A stretch of 64,000 bases of DNA from NCBI RefSeq assembly GCF_036226445.1, contig NZ_CP108474.1, positions 1,488,001 through 1,552,000 of the forward strand. The letters are read 5' to 3'. Positions 50,930-59,622 of this stretch are shown piece by piece. The notes under the pieces are model-generated. The model saw nothing but the letters and a program-made list of their open reading frames with translations, did no database searches and was not told where the DNA came from. The stretch is from Streptomyces sp. NBC_01255. Lineage in GTDB: Bacteria; Actinomycetota; Actinomycetes; Streptomycetales; Streptomycetaceae. Position numbers and translations under genes: made by a program. Each line of letters starts with the position of its first letter. Within the stretch, counting starts at the first letter, position 1.

Positions 50930-51968
50930 AGTCGGCGTACGCGTCCCTGATCTCGTCGTCGGACAGGTCGAGGTGTTCCAGGATGGTGAAGCGTCCCGGC
51001 CGGGTCTGCGGGGCGAAGGACACCGCCTGGACGAACTCGTCCACGGAGAAGCCCATCTCCTCCGGCAGCACGGGCAGCCCGTGCCGGCGCAGGGTCTCGA
51101 CCATCAGCGCGGAGCCCTCCTGGGCACCGCGCAGGTGCATGGCGAAGGCCGCGCCGAGACCGCACTGCTCGCCGTGGCTCGCGGCCCGCGTCGGGAAGAG
51201 CAGGTCGAAGGCGTGGCTGATCTCGTGGCAGGCGCCCGAGGAGGGCCGCGTGTCGCCGCTGATGGACATGGCGATGCCGGACATCACCAGGCCCTCGGAG
51301 AGCGTGACGAGGAAGTCGTCGTCGCCCACGCCGCCGGGGTGGCGGAGCACGGCCTCGCCGGCGCTGCGCGCCATGGCGGCCGCGAGACCGTCGACGGGCT
51401 CGCCCGTCTGCACGTGCGACAGCTCCCAGTCCGCGATGGCGGAGAGGTTCGAGATCGCGTCGCCGATGCCGGAGCGGACGAAGCGCACCGGGGCGTCCCG
51501 GATCACGTCGAGGTCGATGACCAGCGCGATCGGGGTCGGCACACCGTACGAGCCGCGCCCGTTGTCGTTGTCCAGGGTGGACACCGGCGAGCAGATGCCG
51601 TCGTGCGAGAGGTTGGTGGCGATGGCCACCAGCGGCAGGCCGACCCGGGCCGCCGCGTACTTCGTCACGTCGATGATCTTGCCGCCGCCGAGGGCGACGA
51701 CGGCGTCGTACCGCTTGCCGCGCATGGCGTCGGCCAGCTTCACGGCCTCGTCGATGGTGCCGCCGGAGACCGGGTACCAGTCCGCGCCCGGGAGCTCGGG
51801 CGCGAACTGGTCACGCAGTTTCAGGCCCGAGCCGCCGCTGATGGCGACGGCGATCTTGCCGTTGCTGGAGATCCGCTGGTCCGCGAGGAGCGCGGACAGG
51901 TCGTCCAGCGCTCCTCGGCGGATGTCGACGACGACCGGCGACGGGATCAGCCGGGTCAGTACTGGCAC
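50907..51968 (-). CDS. Glycerol-1-phosphate dehydrogenase-like (AraM/EgsA family) enzyme
   Basis: 353 residues of the iron-/zinc-dependent dehydrogenase fold. NAD-binding ALGGGKIIDVTKYAA, then NLSHDGICSPVS, SGIGDAISN and metal-binding SGACHEISHAFDLLFP and ASHGEQCGLG. AraM and archaeal EgsA make sn-glycerol-1-phosphate from dihydroxyacetone phosphate; this relative probably makes that or another polyol phosphate for the cytidylyltransferase in the next gene. The start overlaps that gene by 13 bp. Confidence 0.88.
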   Translation of the reverse strand: MPVLTRLIPSPVVVDIRRGALDDLSALLADQRISSNGKIAVAISGGSGLKLRDQFAPELPGADWYPVSGGTIDEAVKLADAMRGKRYDAVVALGGGKIIDVTKYAAARVGLPLVAIATNLSHDGICSPVSTLDNDNGRGSYGVPTPIALVIDLDVIRDAPVRFVRSGIGDAISNLSAIADWELSHVQTGEPVDGLAAAMARSAGEAVLRHPGGVGDDDFLVTLSEGLVMSGIAMSISGDTRPSSGACHEISHAFDLLFPTRAASHGEQCGLGAAFAMHLRGAQEGSALMVETLRRHGLPVLPEEMGFSVDEFVQAVSFAPQTRPGRFTILEHLDLSDDEIRDAYADYAKAIGS

Positions 51969-52693
51969 GCGATCTCACGGCCCTTCGCGAGGTCGTCGTG
52001 GTTGTCGATCTCGACCCACTTGACGTCGCCGATGGGCTCGACGTCGACGGTGAAGCCGCGGTTGACGAGCTCCTGGTAGCCGTCCTCGTAGTACAGGTCG
52101 GGGTCGCGCTCGAAGGTGGCCTTGAGGGCGTCGGCGAGCTCCTCGGCGGCCTCGGCCTCGATCAGCGTGACGCCGATGTACTCGCCGGTGGCGGTGGCCG
52201 GGTCCATCAGCTTGGTGATGCGCTGGACGCCCTTGCCCTCGGCGGTGATGACCTTCATCTCCTCGTCGGCGAGGTTCTTCACCGTGTCGAGGGCGAGGAT
52301 GATCTTCTTGCCGTCGCCGCGGGCGGCGAGCAGCGTCTTCTCGACGGAGACGGGGTGGACGGTGTCGCCGTTGGCGAGGATCACACCGCGCTTGAGGACC
52401 TCACGGGCGCACCACAGGGAGTAGGCGTTGTTCCACTCCTCGGCCTTGTCGTTGTCGACGAGGGTGATGGTGAGGCCGTACTTCGCCTCCAGGGCCTCCT
52501 TGCGGGCGTAGACGGCCTCCTTGCGGTAGCCGACGACGATCGCGACCTCGGTGAGGCCGATCTCGGCGAAGTTCTTCAGCGTCCCGTCGAGGATCGTGGT
52601 CTCGCCGTCGACAGGCACGAGGGCCTTCGGAAGGGTGTCGGTGTAGGGGCGCAGACGGCGTCCGGCACCGGCTGCCAGTACGAGGCCGATCAT
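51956..52693 (-). CDS. Sugar/polyol-phosphate cytidylyltransferase (LicC-like NTP transferase)
   Basis: 245 residues. Nucleotide motif LAAGAGRRLRPYTDTLPKAL, then VAIVVGYRKEAV, the LicC-type DNDKAEEWNNAYSLW, the metal site ILANGDTVHP and the second metal Asp in KWVEIDNHDDL. It would couple CTP to a phosphorylated alcohol, providing the CDP donor for the CDP-alcohol transferases. It overlaps the DUF5941 gene by four bases (ATGA) and the dehydrogenase gene by 13. Confidence 0.9.
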   Translation of the reverse strand: MIGLVLAAGAGRRLRPYTDTLPKALVPVDGETTILDGTLKNFAEIGLTEVAIVVGYRKEAVYARKEALEAKYGLTITLVDNDKAEEWNNAYSLWCAREVLKRGVILANGDTVHPVSVEKTLLAARGDGKKIILALDTVKNLADEEMKVITAEGKGVQRITKLMDPATATGEYIGVTLIEAEAAEELADALKATFERDPDLYYEDGYQELVNRGFTVDVEPIGDVKWVEIDNHDDLAKGREIACQY

Positions 52694-54513
52694 GCTGTTT
52701 CTCCTTCGTCGTGAACGGCGGGTGCTCCGGAGGAGACCCAGAAACGGATGGACTCCACGAGCACCACGAGCGCGACGGCGACCGCGAGGGCGGTCAGTGC
52801 CAGGGTGAAGTCGTCACCGCGGTCCGCCAGGAGGGCGGCGAGAGCGACCACGAGGAGCGTGCGCCCCTCGTGTCCGCCGGTGACGCGCACCAGCCACGTG
52901 GGCGGCGCGCCGGTGCCACCGCGTATGCGGTAGACCGTGTCGTAGTGATGGTAGGCGACCGCCGCGACCAGCCCGAACGCCGCGGGAAGGGCGTGCGCGG
53001 AGTCGGAGCGGGCGGCGAGCACGAGGACGGTGGTGTACTCGGCGGCGCGGAAGAGCGGGGGGACGAGCCAGTCCAGGGCGCCCTTGAGGGGGCGGTGGAC
53101 GGCCGCGCCGGCGAACATCACGTAGAGGGCCGCGGCGACGACGGTCTGCACGTCCCCGAAGGGACGGCCGAGGACGGCGGCGAGCAGCACTCCCGTGGCG
53201 ATCAGCGCGAGGACGAACCCGGGGAGCCTCCCGAGTCCGAGGCCGCCGAAGATCCGGCCCGCGATCCGGGCGAGCGGACCGGAGTCCGCGAGGTCGGCGA
53301 GGGCCTGGGCGGCCCGGTCCGTCCTCTTCGCCTTACGGGTCACGGAGCGCAGGACGCGGCCGGCGGCGGTGTAGCACGCGGCGAACGCGCCGCCGGCGAT
53401 CAGCGCCCAGAAGACGATCCGGGGGCTGGTGAAGGCGGTGAGGACCGCGATCATCGCCCAGCGCTCACCGATCGGCAGGATGATTATCCGGCGGGCCCAG
53501 ACGGTCCAGCCGACACTGTCGAGCCGGCCGGAGAGGGCGGCGGAGGGGCTCTTACTCGCCGCGGCGTCGTAGGTGGCCTCGTAGAACGCGAAGTCCACGA
53601 CGTGCCGGCAGGTCATGAGGACCATGGCGCCGAGCGCGAGGGCCCAGACGTCGTCGCCGTTGCGGGCGGCGCCGAGAGCGAGGCCCGCGTAGAAGGCGTA
53701 CTCCTTGGCGCGGTCGAAGGTCGCGTCGAGCCAGGCGCCGAGCGTCGAGTACTGCAGCGAGTAGCGGGCGATCTGCCCGTCGGTGCAGTCGAGGACGAAG
53801 GAGACGAGGAGGAGGATGCCGGCGGCGACGTAGCCGCCGCGCTCGCCGGTCGCCGCGCAGCCGGCCGCGATCAGCGCGGTGAGCAGCGAGGCGGTGGTGA
53901 CCTGGTTGGGGGTCAGGCCGCGGCGCGCGCACCAGCGGGCGATGTAGCGCGAGTACGGGCTGATGCAGAAGGTGGTGAAGAAGCCGTCCTGGGCCTTGAC
54001 CGCCGAGCGGAGGCGTACGGCTTCCTCGTCGACGGCTGCGACGGCGGCGCGCGCCTCGTGGCGGGCCTCGGCGTCGGCGGGCACGGTGGCGACGAGGGTG
54101 CCGAGCCGGGGCCTGTGCACGGCGACGCCGTCGGCGTCGAGGGCGTCGGCGAGGCTGCCGGTGAGGTCGCCGGCGTCGGCGTCGGCCTCGGCGGACCCCG
54201 CGGGCACGGTCACGGCCGTCACCGCGGTCAGGGCGCGGGCGAGCGCGGGGCGGGCCTCGCTCTGCGCGGAGAGCGCGCCGGTCGTGGCCGCGGCCGGGAA
54301 CCGGGGATCGGTGAGGGCGAGCCGCAGGGCGTGCACATGACCGACGAACCGGGGGTCGACGAGCGCGACGCGCTCGTCCGCCGGGACCGATGCCAGCACG
54401 GTGCCGGTCTCCTCGGCGCCGGTGGCGATCCGGACGTCGAAGCCGAGCGACCGCAGATCAGCGTCGAGCGAGGATCCGGGTGCCGGCGGGCCGGTGAGGA
54501 TGGCGGTCGACAG
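52690..54513 (-). CDS. DUF5941/CDP-alcohol phosphotransferase, probable CTG start
   Basis: 607 residues from CTG 54513. An N-terminal alpha/beta region (STAILTGPPAPGSSLD, RSLGFDVRIATGAEE, 1-150) precedes a CDP-alcohol transferase domain with a complete motif, DCTDGQIARY, then GAWLDATFD, near residue 245. Further membrane segments fill residues 320-600 (DUF5941). The start is decided by an AAGGAG site nine bases upstream and an in-frame TGA just beyond it; no ATG, GTG or TTG lies between. The first GTG, at 54399, would delete part of the N-terminal fold. First gene of the leftward operon. Confidence 0.85.
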   Translation of the reverse strand: MSTAILTGPPAPGSSLDADLRSLGFDVRIATGAEETGTVLASVPADERVALVDPRFVGHVHALRLALTDPRFPAAATTGALSAQSEARPALARALTAVTAVTVPAGSAEADADAGDLTGSLADALDADGVAVHRPRLGTLVATVPADAEARHEARAAVAAVDEEAVRLRSAVKAQDGFFTTFCISPYSRYIARWCARRGLTPNQVTTASLLTALIAAGCAATGERGGYVAAGILLLVSFVLDCTDGQIARYSLQYSTLGAWLDATFDRAKEYAFYAGLALGAARNGDDVWALALGAMVLMTCRHVVDFAFYEATYDAAASKSPSAALSGRLDSVGWTVWARRIIILPIGERWAMIAVLTAFTSPRIVFWALIAGGAFAACYTAAGRVLRSVTRKAKRTDRAAQALADLADSGPLARIAGRIFGGLGLGRLPGFVLALIATGVLLAAVLGRPFGDVQTVVAAALYVMFAGAAVHRPLKGALDWLVPPLFRAAEYTTVLVLAARSDSAHALPAAFGLVAAVAYHHYDTVYRIRGGTGAPPTWLVRVTGGHEGRTLLVVALAALLADRGDDFTLALTALAVAVALVVLVESIRFWVSSGAPAVHDEGETA

Positions 54514-54925
54514 ACGAACTCACTCCTTGGAGCTGACGAGGGGCCTGCGGGCCGTGGCGGCCCGGGGCGCGGTAGTGCGGCCCGGCGCCGGGCGGCGGCA
54601 CGTCGGCTGAGGCTATCGGATGAACGGAGCGTGAGTTCACCGAGGCTTCGCGGGCCGGACTCCCCCGGGCCCACCCATGGCCTCACGGGTGCGAGAGGCC
54701 CTGGGGAGATCGGCCCGGACGGGTGGTGGTCCGGCCCGGGGGTCCCTGGCGGCGCCCGCCGTGCGGGCCCCTGCCGACCAGTTCTCGCCATGGCGGGTTC
54801 GGATCACATATCCGCAGGTCAGAGCATATGACAACGGTGTTCAGTACCGTGTTGCACATACCCCCCACCCGTAGTTCACTTGCCACTTGGGGCAGACGGA
54901 ACGACTCGATTCGGGAGGCCATCTC
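54514..54925. promoter_or_regulatory. Divergent promoter region, glycopolymer operon and cation exporter
   Basis: 412 bp. At the left is the AAGGAG site of the DUF5941 gene. At 54807-54830 the halves CATAT and ATATG lie 23 bp end to end in an AT-rich patch (ATATCCGC to AGCATATGAC), reminiscent of ArsR/SmtB metal-sensor operators, and suit the exporter gene on the right. No regulator gene is adjacent. No coding frame is convincing. Confidence 0.45.
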
Positions 54926-55867
54926 ATGGGGGCAGGACACGACCACGGGCACAGTCACGGCGGAGCGCCCCCCACGGGCACCGCGGGGGCCGCGTACAAG
55001 AACCGGTTGCGGATCGCGCTCGGCATCACGCTCTCCGTGATGGTGATCGAGATCATCGGCGGTGTGGTCGCGGACTCGCTCGCGCTGATCGCCGACGCGG
55101 CCCACATGGCGACGGACGCCGTCGGCCTCGCGATGGCGCTGCTCGCGATCCACTTCGCCAACCGGCCGCCCTCCGGGAACCGCACCTTCGGATTCGCCCG
55201 GGCCGAGATCCTGGCGGCGCTGGCCAACTGTCTGCTGCTGCTCGTCGTCGGCGGTTACGTGCTGTACGAGGCGATCCAGCGGTTCGTCGAGCCCGCCGAG
55301 ACCAAGGGCGGTCTGGCGATCGCCTTCGCCGTGGTCGGCCTGGTGGCCAACATGATCTCCCTCTCCCTGCTCGCCCGGGGCCAGAAGGACAGCCTCAACG
55401 TGCGCGGGGCGTATCTGGAGGTGCTCGCGGACGCGCTCGGTTCGGTGACGGTGATCGTCGCGGCCGGCATCATCATCGCCACGGGCTGGCAGTACGCCGA
55501 CCCGATCGCCTCGATCGTGATCGGCCTGATGATCGTGCCCCGCACGGTCAAGCTGCTGCGCGAGACCCTGGACGTGCTCCTGGAGGCGGCCCCCAAGGGC
55601 GTCGACATGGCAGAGGTACGGGCCCACATACTGGCGCTTCCGGGCGTCGAGGACGTCCACGACCTGCACGCCTGGACGATCACCTCGGGCATGCCGGTGC
55701 TCTCCGCCCACGTCGTGGTGGACCAGGGCGCGCTGGACTCGGTCGGGCACGAGAAGATGCTGCACGACCTCCAGGGGTGCCTGGGCTCCCACTTCGACGT
55801 GGAGCACTGCACCTTCCAGCTGGAGCCCGCCGGGCACGCGCAGCACGAGGCGAAGCTCTGCCTGTGA
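54926..55867 (+). CDS. Cation diffusion facilitator (Zn/Co/Cd-type exporter)
   Basis: 313 residues from ATG 54926 (GGGAGG site). A His-rich N-terminus (GHDHGHSHGG), six membrane segments, the transport site ADAAHMATDAVGL (HxxxD) in helix 2, and VLADALGS in helix 5, then a cytoplasmic domain with VEDVHDLHAWTI and SAHVVVD. Helix 5 has Glu where zinc exporters often have His (LEVLAD), so metal choice is open. It expels divalent metal in exchange for protons. An ArsR-like palindrome lies about 100 bp upstream. Confidence 0.93.
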   Translation: MGAGHDHGHSHGGAPPTGTAGAAYKNRLRIALGITLSVMVIEIIGGVVADSLALIADAAHMATDAVGLAMALLAIHFANRPPSGNRTFGFARAEILAALANCLLLLVVGGYVLYEAIQRFVEPAETKGGLAIAFAVVGLVANMISLSLLARGQKDSLNVRGAYLEVLADALGSVTVIVAAGIIIATGWQYADPIASIVIGLMIVPRTVKLLRETLDVLLEAAPKGVDMAEVRAHILALPGVEDVHDLHAWTITSGMPVLSAHVVVDQGALDSVGHEKMLHDLQGCLGSHFDVEHCTFQLEPAGHAQHEAKLCL

Positions 55868-55923
55868 GATCCCGGGACTGTTAGGATCTTCGGACGTGTA
55901 CGTGTGGAGAGGAGCTGAGGTTG

Positions 55924-55995
55924 ATGACCGTCGCGATGGAGGCTGCCCAGTGCGGCAGCGCCCGGTCCAGCTTCAGCTCCCGGGTCACCGGCTGA
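55924..55995 (+). CDS. Candidate 23-aa peptide between exporter and methyltransferase genes
   Basis: ATG 55924 opens a 24-codon frame (MTVAMEAAQCGSARSSFSSR, then VTG) with GAGG and GGAG sequences just upstream. TAGGAT, a good -10 hexamer, lies about 40 bp before the ATG, so this would be the first frame on the transcript leading to the methyltransferase-GNAT gene 70 bp later. The peptide has one cysteine and is Ser-rich. It could be a leader peptide or chance. Confidence 0.4.
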   Translation: MTVAMEAAQCGSARSSFSSRVTG

Positions 55996-56065
55996 CCTGA
56001 TCCCGGTCTTCCCACCGGTACGTCACGTCGTCGGCCGGGGCCCTCTCACACAAGGGTTTCCCACG

Positions 56066-57358
56066 TTGTCCGACAACGCTTTGTACGACTCCTTCTTCGC
56101 CCTGCACCACGGTCTTCCGCGGCAGGGCCCCGGATCCGACACCACCACCCGTCGGCTGCTCGCGCTCGCGGGCCGGCTTCCGGAGCGTCCGCGCGTGCTC
56201 GACCTGGGCTGCGGCCCGGGCCGTTCCGCGCTGCTCCTGGCGGCCGAGGCCGGCGCCGAGGTGACGGCCGTCGACACCCACGAGCCGTTCCTCGCCGAGC
56301 TGCGGGATTCCGCGGCCGCGCGCGGGCTCGACGGCTCGATCCGCACCGTCGACGCCGACATGGGCGCACTGCCCTTCCCCGACGGCTCCTTCGACCTGGT
56401 CTGGGCCGAGAGCTCGGTCTTCGTGCTCGGCTTCGACCGGGCCCTGGCCGAGTGGCGCAGGCTGCTCGCGCCGGGCGGCACGCTCGTGCTCACCGAGTGC
56501 GTGTGGACCACCGAGGAGCCGGGCCCCGTGGCCCGCGCCTTCTGGGAGGAGCACTACACGCTCCGTACCGTCGCCGGGAACGCGGCGGCGGCGGTCGAGG
56601 CCGGCTACCACGTCGTCGGCACCGTCCCGCAGCCGGAGAGCGACTGGGACGAGTACTACGTCCCGCTCGCCGCGCACGCCGAGGCGGCCGACACCACCGT
56701 GCCCGGCATGGCCGAGGCCGTGGCCGGTGCGCGTACCGAGATCGCCCTGCGGCGCGAGCACGGCGGTGACTACGGCTACGCCGGTTTCGTCCTGCGGCCG
56801 GCCGATCCGCGCTGGGGGTCCCCCCACGCCCCCGGGCGTAGGGGGAGCGTCCGCGAGGAGACCGCCGAGGACGCCCCTGCGGTGTGGAGGGTCGTGTCGG
56901 CGGCCTTCGCGTCGGCGGACCCCCCGTCGGAGGGAGAGGCCGATCTGGTCGACGACCTCCGGCGGGACGCCGACGCCTGGCTGCCCGGTCTGTCGTACGT
57001 GGCGGAGGCCCCGGACGGCTCGATCGCGGCGCACGCCCTGATCACCCGCTGCCGGGTGGGCGGTGCCCCCGCGGCGGCGCTCGCGCCGGTCTCGGTGGCT
57101 CCGGAGTACCAGCGGACGGGGGCCGGGCAGGCCGTCGTCCGGGCGGTGCTCGACGCGGCCCGGCTGCGCGGAGAGGCGCTCGTCCTCGTCCTGGGCCATC
57201 CGGAGTACTACCCACGATTCGGGTTCGTACGGGCGTCCGAGTATGGAATCAAGCCAGGTTTCGAGGTTCCGGACGAGGCCATGATGGCGCTCGTCCTGGA
57301 CGGATCCGTGCCCGTCCCGACGGGCACGCTCGTCTATCCGGCGGCTTTCGGGGTCTGA
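56066..57358 (+). CDS. Methyltransferase-GNAT acetyltransferase fusion
   Basis: 430 residues from TTG 56066, with AAGGG nine bases upstream. Residues 1-245 are a class I SAM methyltransferase (VLDLGCGPGRSALLLA motif I, VTAVDTHEPFL, LPFPDGSFDLVWAESS). Residues 268-430 are a GNAT acetyltransferase (VSVAPEYQRTGAGQAVVRAV acetyl-CoA loop, GHPEYYPRFGFV). The joining segment, DPRWGSPHAPGRRGSVRE, is encoded by a palindromic GC-rich element (56820-56845). The substrates are unknown. The following idi gene starts 151 bp downstream. Confidence 0.88.
   Translation: MSDNALYDSFFALHHGLPRQGPGSDTTTRRLLALAGRLPERPRVLDLGCGPGRSALLLAAEAGAEVTAVDTHEPFLAELRDSAAARGLDGSIRTVDADMGALPFPDGSFDLVWAESSVFVLGFDRALAEWRRLLAPGGTLVLTECVWTTEEPGPVARAFWEEHYTLRTVAGNAAAAVEAGYHVVGTVPQPESDWDEYYVPLAAHAEAADTTVPGMAEAVAGARTEIALRREHGGDYGYAGFVLRPADPRWGSPHAPGRRGSVREETAEDAPAVWRVVSAAFASADPPSEGEADLVDDLRRDADAWLPGLSYVAEAPDGSIAAHALITRCRVGGAPAAALAPVSVAPEYQRTGAGQAVVRAVLDAARLRGEALVLVLGHPEYYPRFGFVRASEYGIKPGFEVPDEAMMALVLDGSVPVPTGTLVYPAAFGV
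56820..56845. repeat. Palindromic GC-rich element inside the fusion linker
   Basis: Arms 56820-56831 and 56834-56845 (CCCCCCACGCCC and GGGCGTAGGGGG) pair with one mismatch around two bases. Elements of this look are common between Streptomyces genes. Here it is read in frame at the junction of two domains. Confidence 0.7.
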
Positions 57359-57509
57359 CGCCCCCTTGAGGTCCCTCCGCTCCCGCCGCGCCGGTGTGCT
57401 CCGGCGCGGCGGGAGCGGCGACGTCCGGCCGACGAAGTGCGGACAAGCCGCTTTTGTACGGCAGACTGGGGTTGCCCCACCGGGCCGAGGACCGAAGCGA
57501 AGGACGGGT

Positions 57510-58130
57510 ATGCCGACCACACCAGCCACAGTGGCTCAGATCTCGCCGGAGATCACGTCGAACGGCGTCCAGCCGTCCGGAGCACCGGCGCCGATCATGC
57601 TCGAACTGGTCGACGAGGACGGGACGACCATCGGCACGGCGGAGAAGCTCGCCGCCCACCAGGCGCCGGGTCAGCTGCACCGCGCCTTCTCCGTCTTCCT
57701 CTTCGACGAGTCCGGCCGGCTGCTGCTCCAGCGCCGGGCGCTCGGCAAGTACCACTCCCCCGGCGTCTGGTCGAACACCTGCTGCGGCCACCCCTACCCG
57801 GGCGAGGCGCCGTTCGCGGCGGCCGCGCGGAGGACCTTCGAGGAGCTCGGCGTCTCGCCGACGCTGCTCGCCGAGGCGGGCACCGTCCGCTACAACCACC
57901 CGGACCCGGCCTCCGGCCTGGTGGAGCAGGAGTTCAACCACCTCTTCGTCGGCCTGGTGCAGGCCGAACCGCGGCCTGACCCCGAGGAGATCGGGGAGAC
58001 CGCGTTCGTGACCGCCGCCGAGCTGGCCGAGCGGCACGCCGCCGCGCCGTTCTCCGCCTGGTTCATGACGGTGCTCGACGCGGCGCGGCCGGCCGTCAGG
58101 GAGCTGACGGGTCCGTCCGGGGGCTGGTGA
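57510..58130 (+). CDS. idi: Isopentenyl-diphosphate delta-isomerase, type I
   Basis: 206 residues, Nudix-like. The catalytic Cys is in SNTCCGHP and the Glu in EQEFNHLFVG; the Nudix-like stretch is AARRTFEELGV. It interconverts IPP and DMAPP, feeding prenyl synthases such as the one in the hopanoid operon 15 kb to the left. ATG 57510 follows AAGGACGGG. The 3' end overlaps the convergent ATPase gene by 35 bp. Confidence 0.95.
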   Translation: MPTTPATVAQISPEITSNGVQPSGAPAPIMLELVDEDGTTIGTAEKLAAHQAPGQLHRAFSVFLFDESGRLLLQRRALGKYHSPGVWSNTCCGHPYPGEAPFAAAARRTFEELGVSPTLLAEAGTVRYNHPDPASGLVEQEFNHLFVGLVQAEPRPDPEEIGETAFVTAAELAERHAAAPFSAWFMTVLDAARPAVRELTGPSGGW

Positions 58131-58653
58131 CCATCGGCTCGTGGGATGCGCCCCCTGGCCCCGGTGCCATCGGGGCCAGGGGCAGCGCCGCCCAGATGAT
58201 CTTGCCGCCGCTCGCCGTGTGCTCGACGTCGCAGGCTCCGCCGGCCTCCTGGGCGACCTCCCGGACCAGGAGCAGTCCGCGGCCCCCGGTCTGCCCGTAG
58301 TCCGCCTCCAGCGCCTTGGGTCGGTACGGGTGGTTGTCCTCGACGGACACCCGGATCCACTCGGGGCCGATCGCGACCTCCACCGCTATCTCCGGGGACA
58401 GCAGCGCCGCGTGCCGCACGGCGTTGGTGACCAGCTCGGAGACGATCAGCAGCAGGCCGTCCATGATCTCCTCATGGACAGGGACTCCCTGGCGGACCAA
58501 CAGGTCGCGTACGGCGTGCCGGGCCTGCGGGACGGAGACGTCGACCGCGGGTGCGGTGAAGCGCCAGACTCCTTCGTAGGACGGTGACCGGGTGGGTACA
58601 CCTCCGTGGGTGTCCACGGTCCGGTTCCCACCCTCGTGCTCGATTCTCGCCAC
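58096..58653 (-). CDS. Anti-sigma-factor-like HATPase (RsbW/SpoIIAB type)
   Basis: 185 residues from GTG 58653. A single HATPase_c_2 domain: VPQARHAVRDLLVRQGV, the N box ELVTNAVRHAALLSP, the G1 box VSVEDNHPYRP and GGRGLLLVREV. Proteins of this abundant Streptomyces family bind sigma factors or anti-anti-sigma partners and may phosphorylate the latter. No partner gene is adjacent. The C-terminal 25 residues are Pro/Gly-rich, encoded opposite the end of idi. Confidence 0.9.
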   Translation of the reverse strand: MARIEHEGGNRTVDTHGGVPTRSPSYEGVWRFTAPAVDVSVPQARHAVRDLLVRQGVPVHEEIMDGLLLIVSELVTNAVRHAALLSPEIAVEVAIGPEWIRVSVEDNHPYRPKALEADYGQTGGRGLLLVREVAQEAGGACDVEHTASGGKIIWAALPLAPMAPGPGGASHEPMVTSPRTDPSAP

Positions 58654-58875
58654 GGATCGAGTCTTGGCAATGCGCGCGGGCGGACCGGCCTACTGACCAG
58701 AAGTCGACACCTATCGGCCACCTTCTGATCGGGTGGGTATGCCAACGTCAGTTGTTCGACTGATCCTGCACGCTTTCTGAAGGCCCCCGACGGCGGGCGT
58801 CCTTCGCCCCGTGGCGTCTCCTCGGGACACCCCTTCCTGATCACGCGTCCGGGTGCGGCGGATAGCATCCGGCCC

Positions 58876-59619
58876 ATGGAGCCGCAGCTGAAGGCCAGCG
58901 TCACGGACGGGGTCGCCACCGTCGTCATCGCCAACCCCGCCAAGCGCAACGCGATGAGCGCCGCCATGTGGCGCGCGCTGCCCGGTGTGCTGGACCGGCT
59001 GGCCGCCGACCACGCGGTGCGGGCCCTGGTCCTGACCGGCGAGGGCGACACCTTCTGCGCCGGGGCGGACATCTCGGCGCTGCGGGAGCCCGGTGACGAG
59101 CAGCAGAGCCTCGCGGTACGGGCCGAGGACGCGCTCGCGGCCTTCCCCAAGCCGACGCTCGCGGCCGTCCGGGGCTTCTGTGTCGGGGGCGGCAGCCAAC
59201 TCGCCGCCGCGTGCGATCTGCGCTTCGCCGAGGAGGGCACCCGCTTCGGGATCACCCCCTCGAAGCTCGGCATCGTCTACCCGTCCTCGTCGACCCGCAG
59301 GCTGACCGCCCTCGTGGGCCCTTCGACGGCCAAGTACCTGTTGTTCTCCGGCGAGTTGATGGACACCGAGCGGGCACTGCGGACCGGGTTCGTGGACGAG
59401 GTCCACCCGGCGGGCGAACTGGACAAGCGGGTGGCCGAGTTCGTCCGGGTCCTCGCCTCGCGCTCGCTGCTGACCCAGGCCGCGGCCAAGGAGTTCGCCG
59501 ACGGGCGGGCGGACCGGGACGCCCACTGGGCGGAGCAGGCGCGCGGCAGCGGCGACACCGCGGAGGGGGTCGCCGCCTTCCTGGAGCGCCGCGCGCCCCG
59601 CTTCACGTACGGACTCTGA
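58876..59619 (+). CDS. Crotonase-family protein lacking both hydratase glutamates
   Basis: 247 residues. The crotonase fold is clear: VVIANPAKRNAMSAAMW, the first oxyanion loop FCAGADISAL, and VRGFCVGGGSQLAAACDLRF. True enoyl-CoA hydratases have Glu in GGGCEL and in the following PE pair. Here they read GGGSQL (Gln) and TPSKLG (Ser), so simple hydration is unlikely; isomerase, decarboxylase or thioesterase-like reactions are options. TAGCAT (58863-58868) ends eight bases before the ATG, so the mRNA is probably leaderless. Confidence 0.88.
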   Translation: MEPQLKASVTDGVATVVIANPAKRNAMSAAMWRALPGVLDRLAADHAVRALVLTGEGDTFCAGADISALREPGDEQQSLAVRAEDALAAFPKPTLAAVRGFCVGGGSQLAAACDLRFAEEGTRFGITPSKLGIVYPSSSTRRLTALVGPSTAKYLLFSGELMDTERALRTGFVDEVHPAGELDKRVAEFVRVLASRSLLTQAAAKEFADGRADRDAHWAEQARGSGDTAEGVAAFLERRAPRFTYGL

Positions 59620-59622
59620 GAG

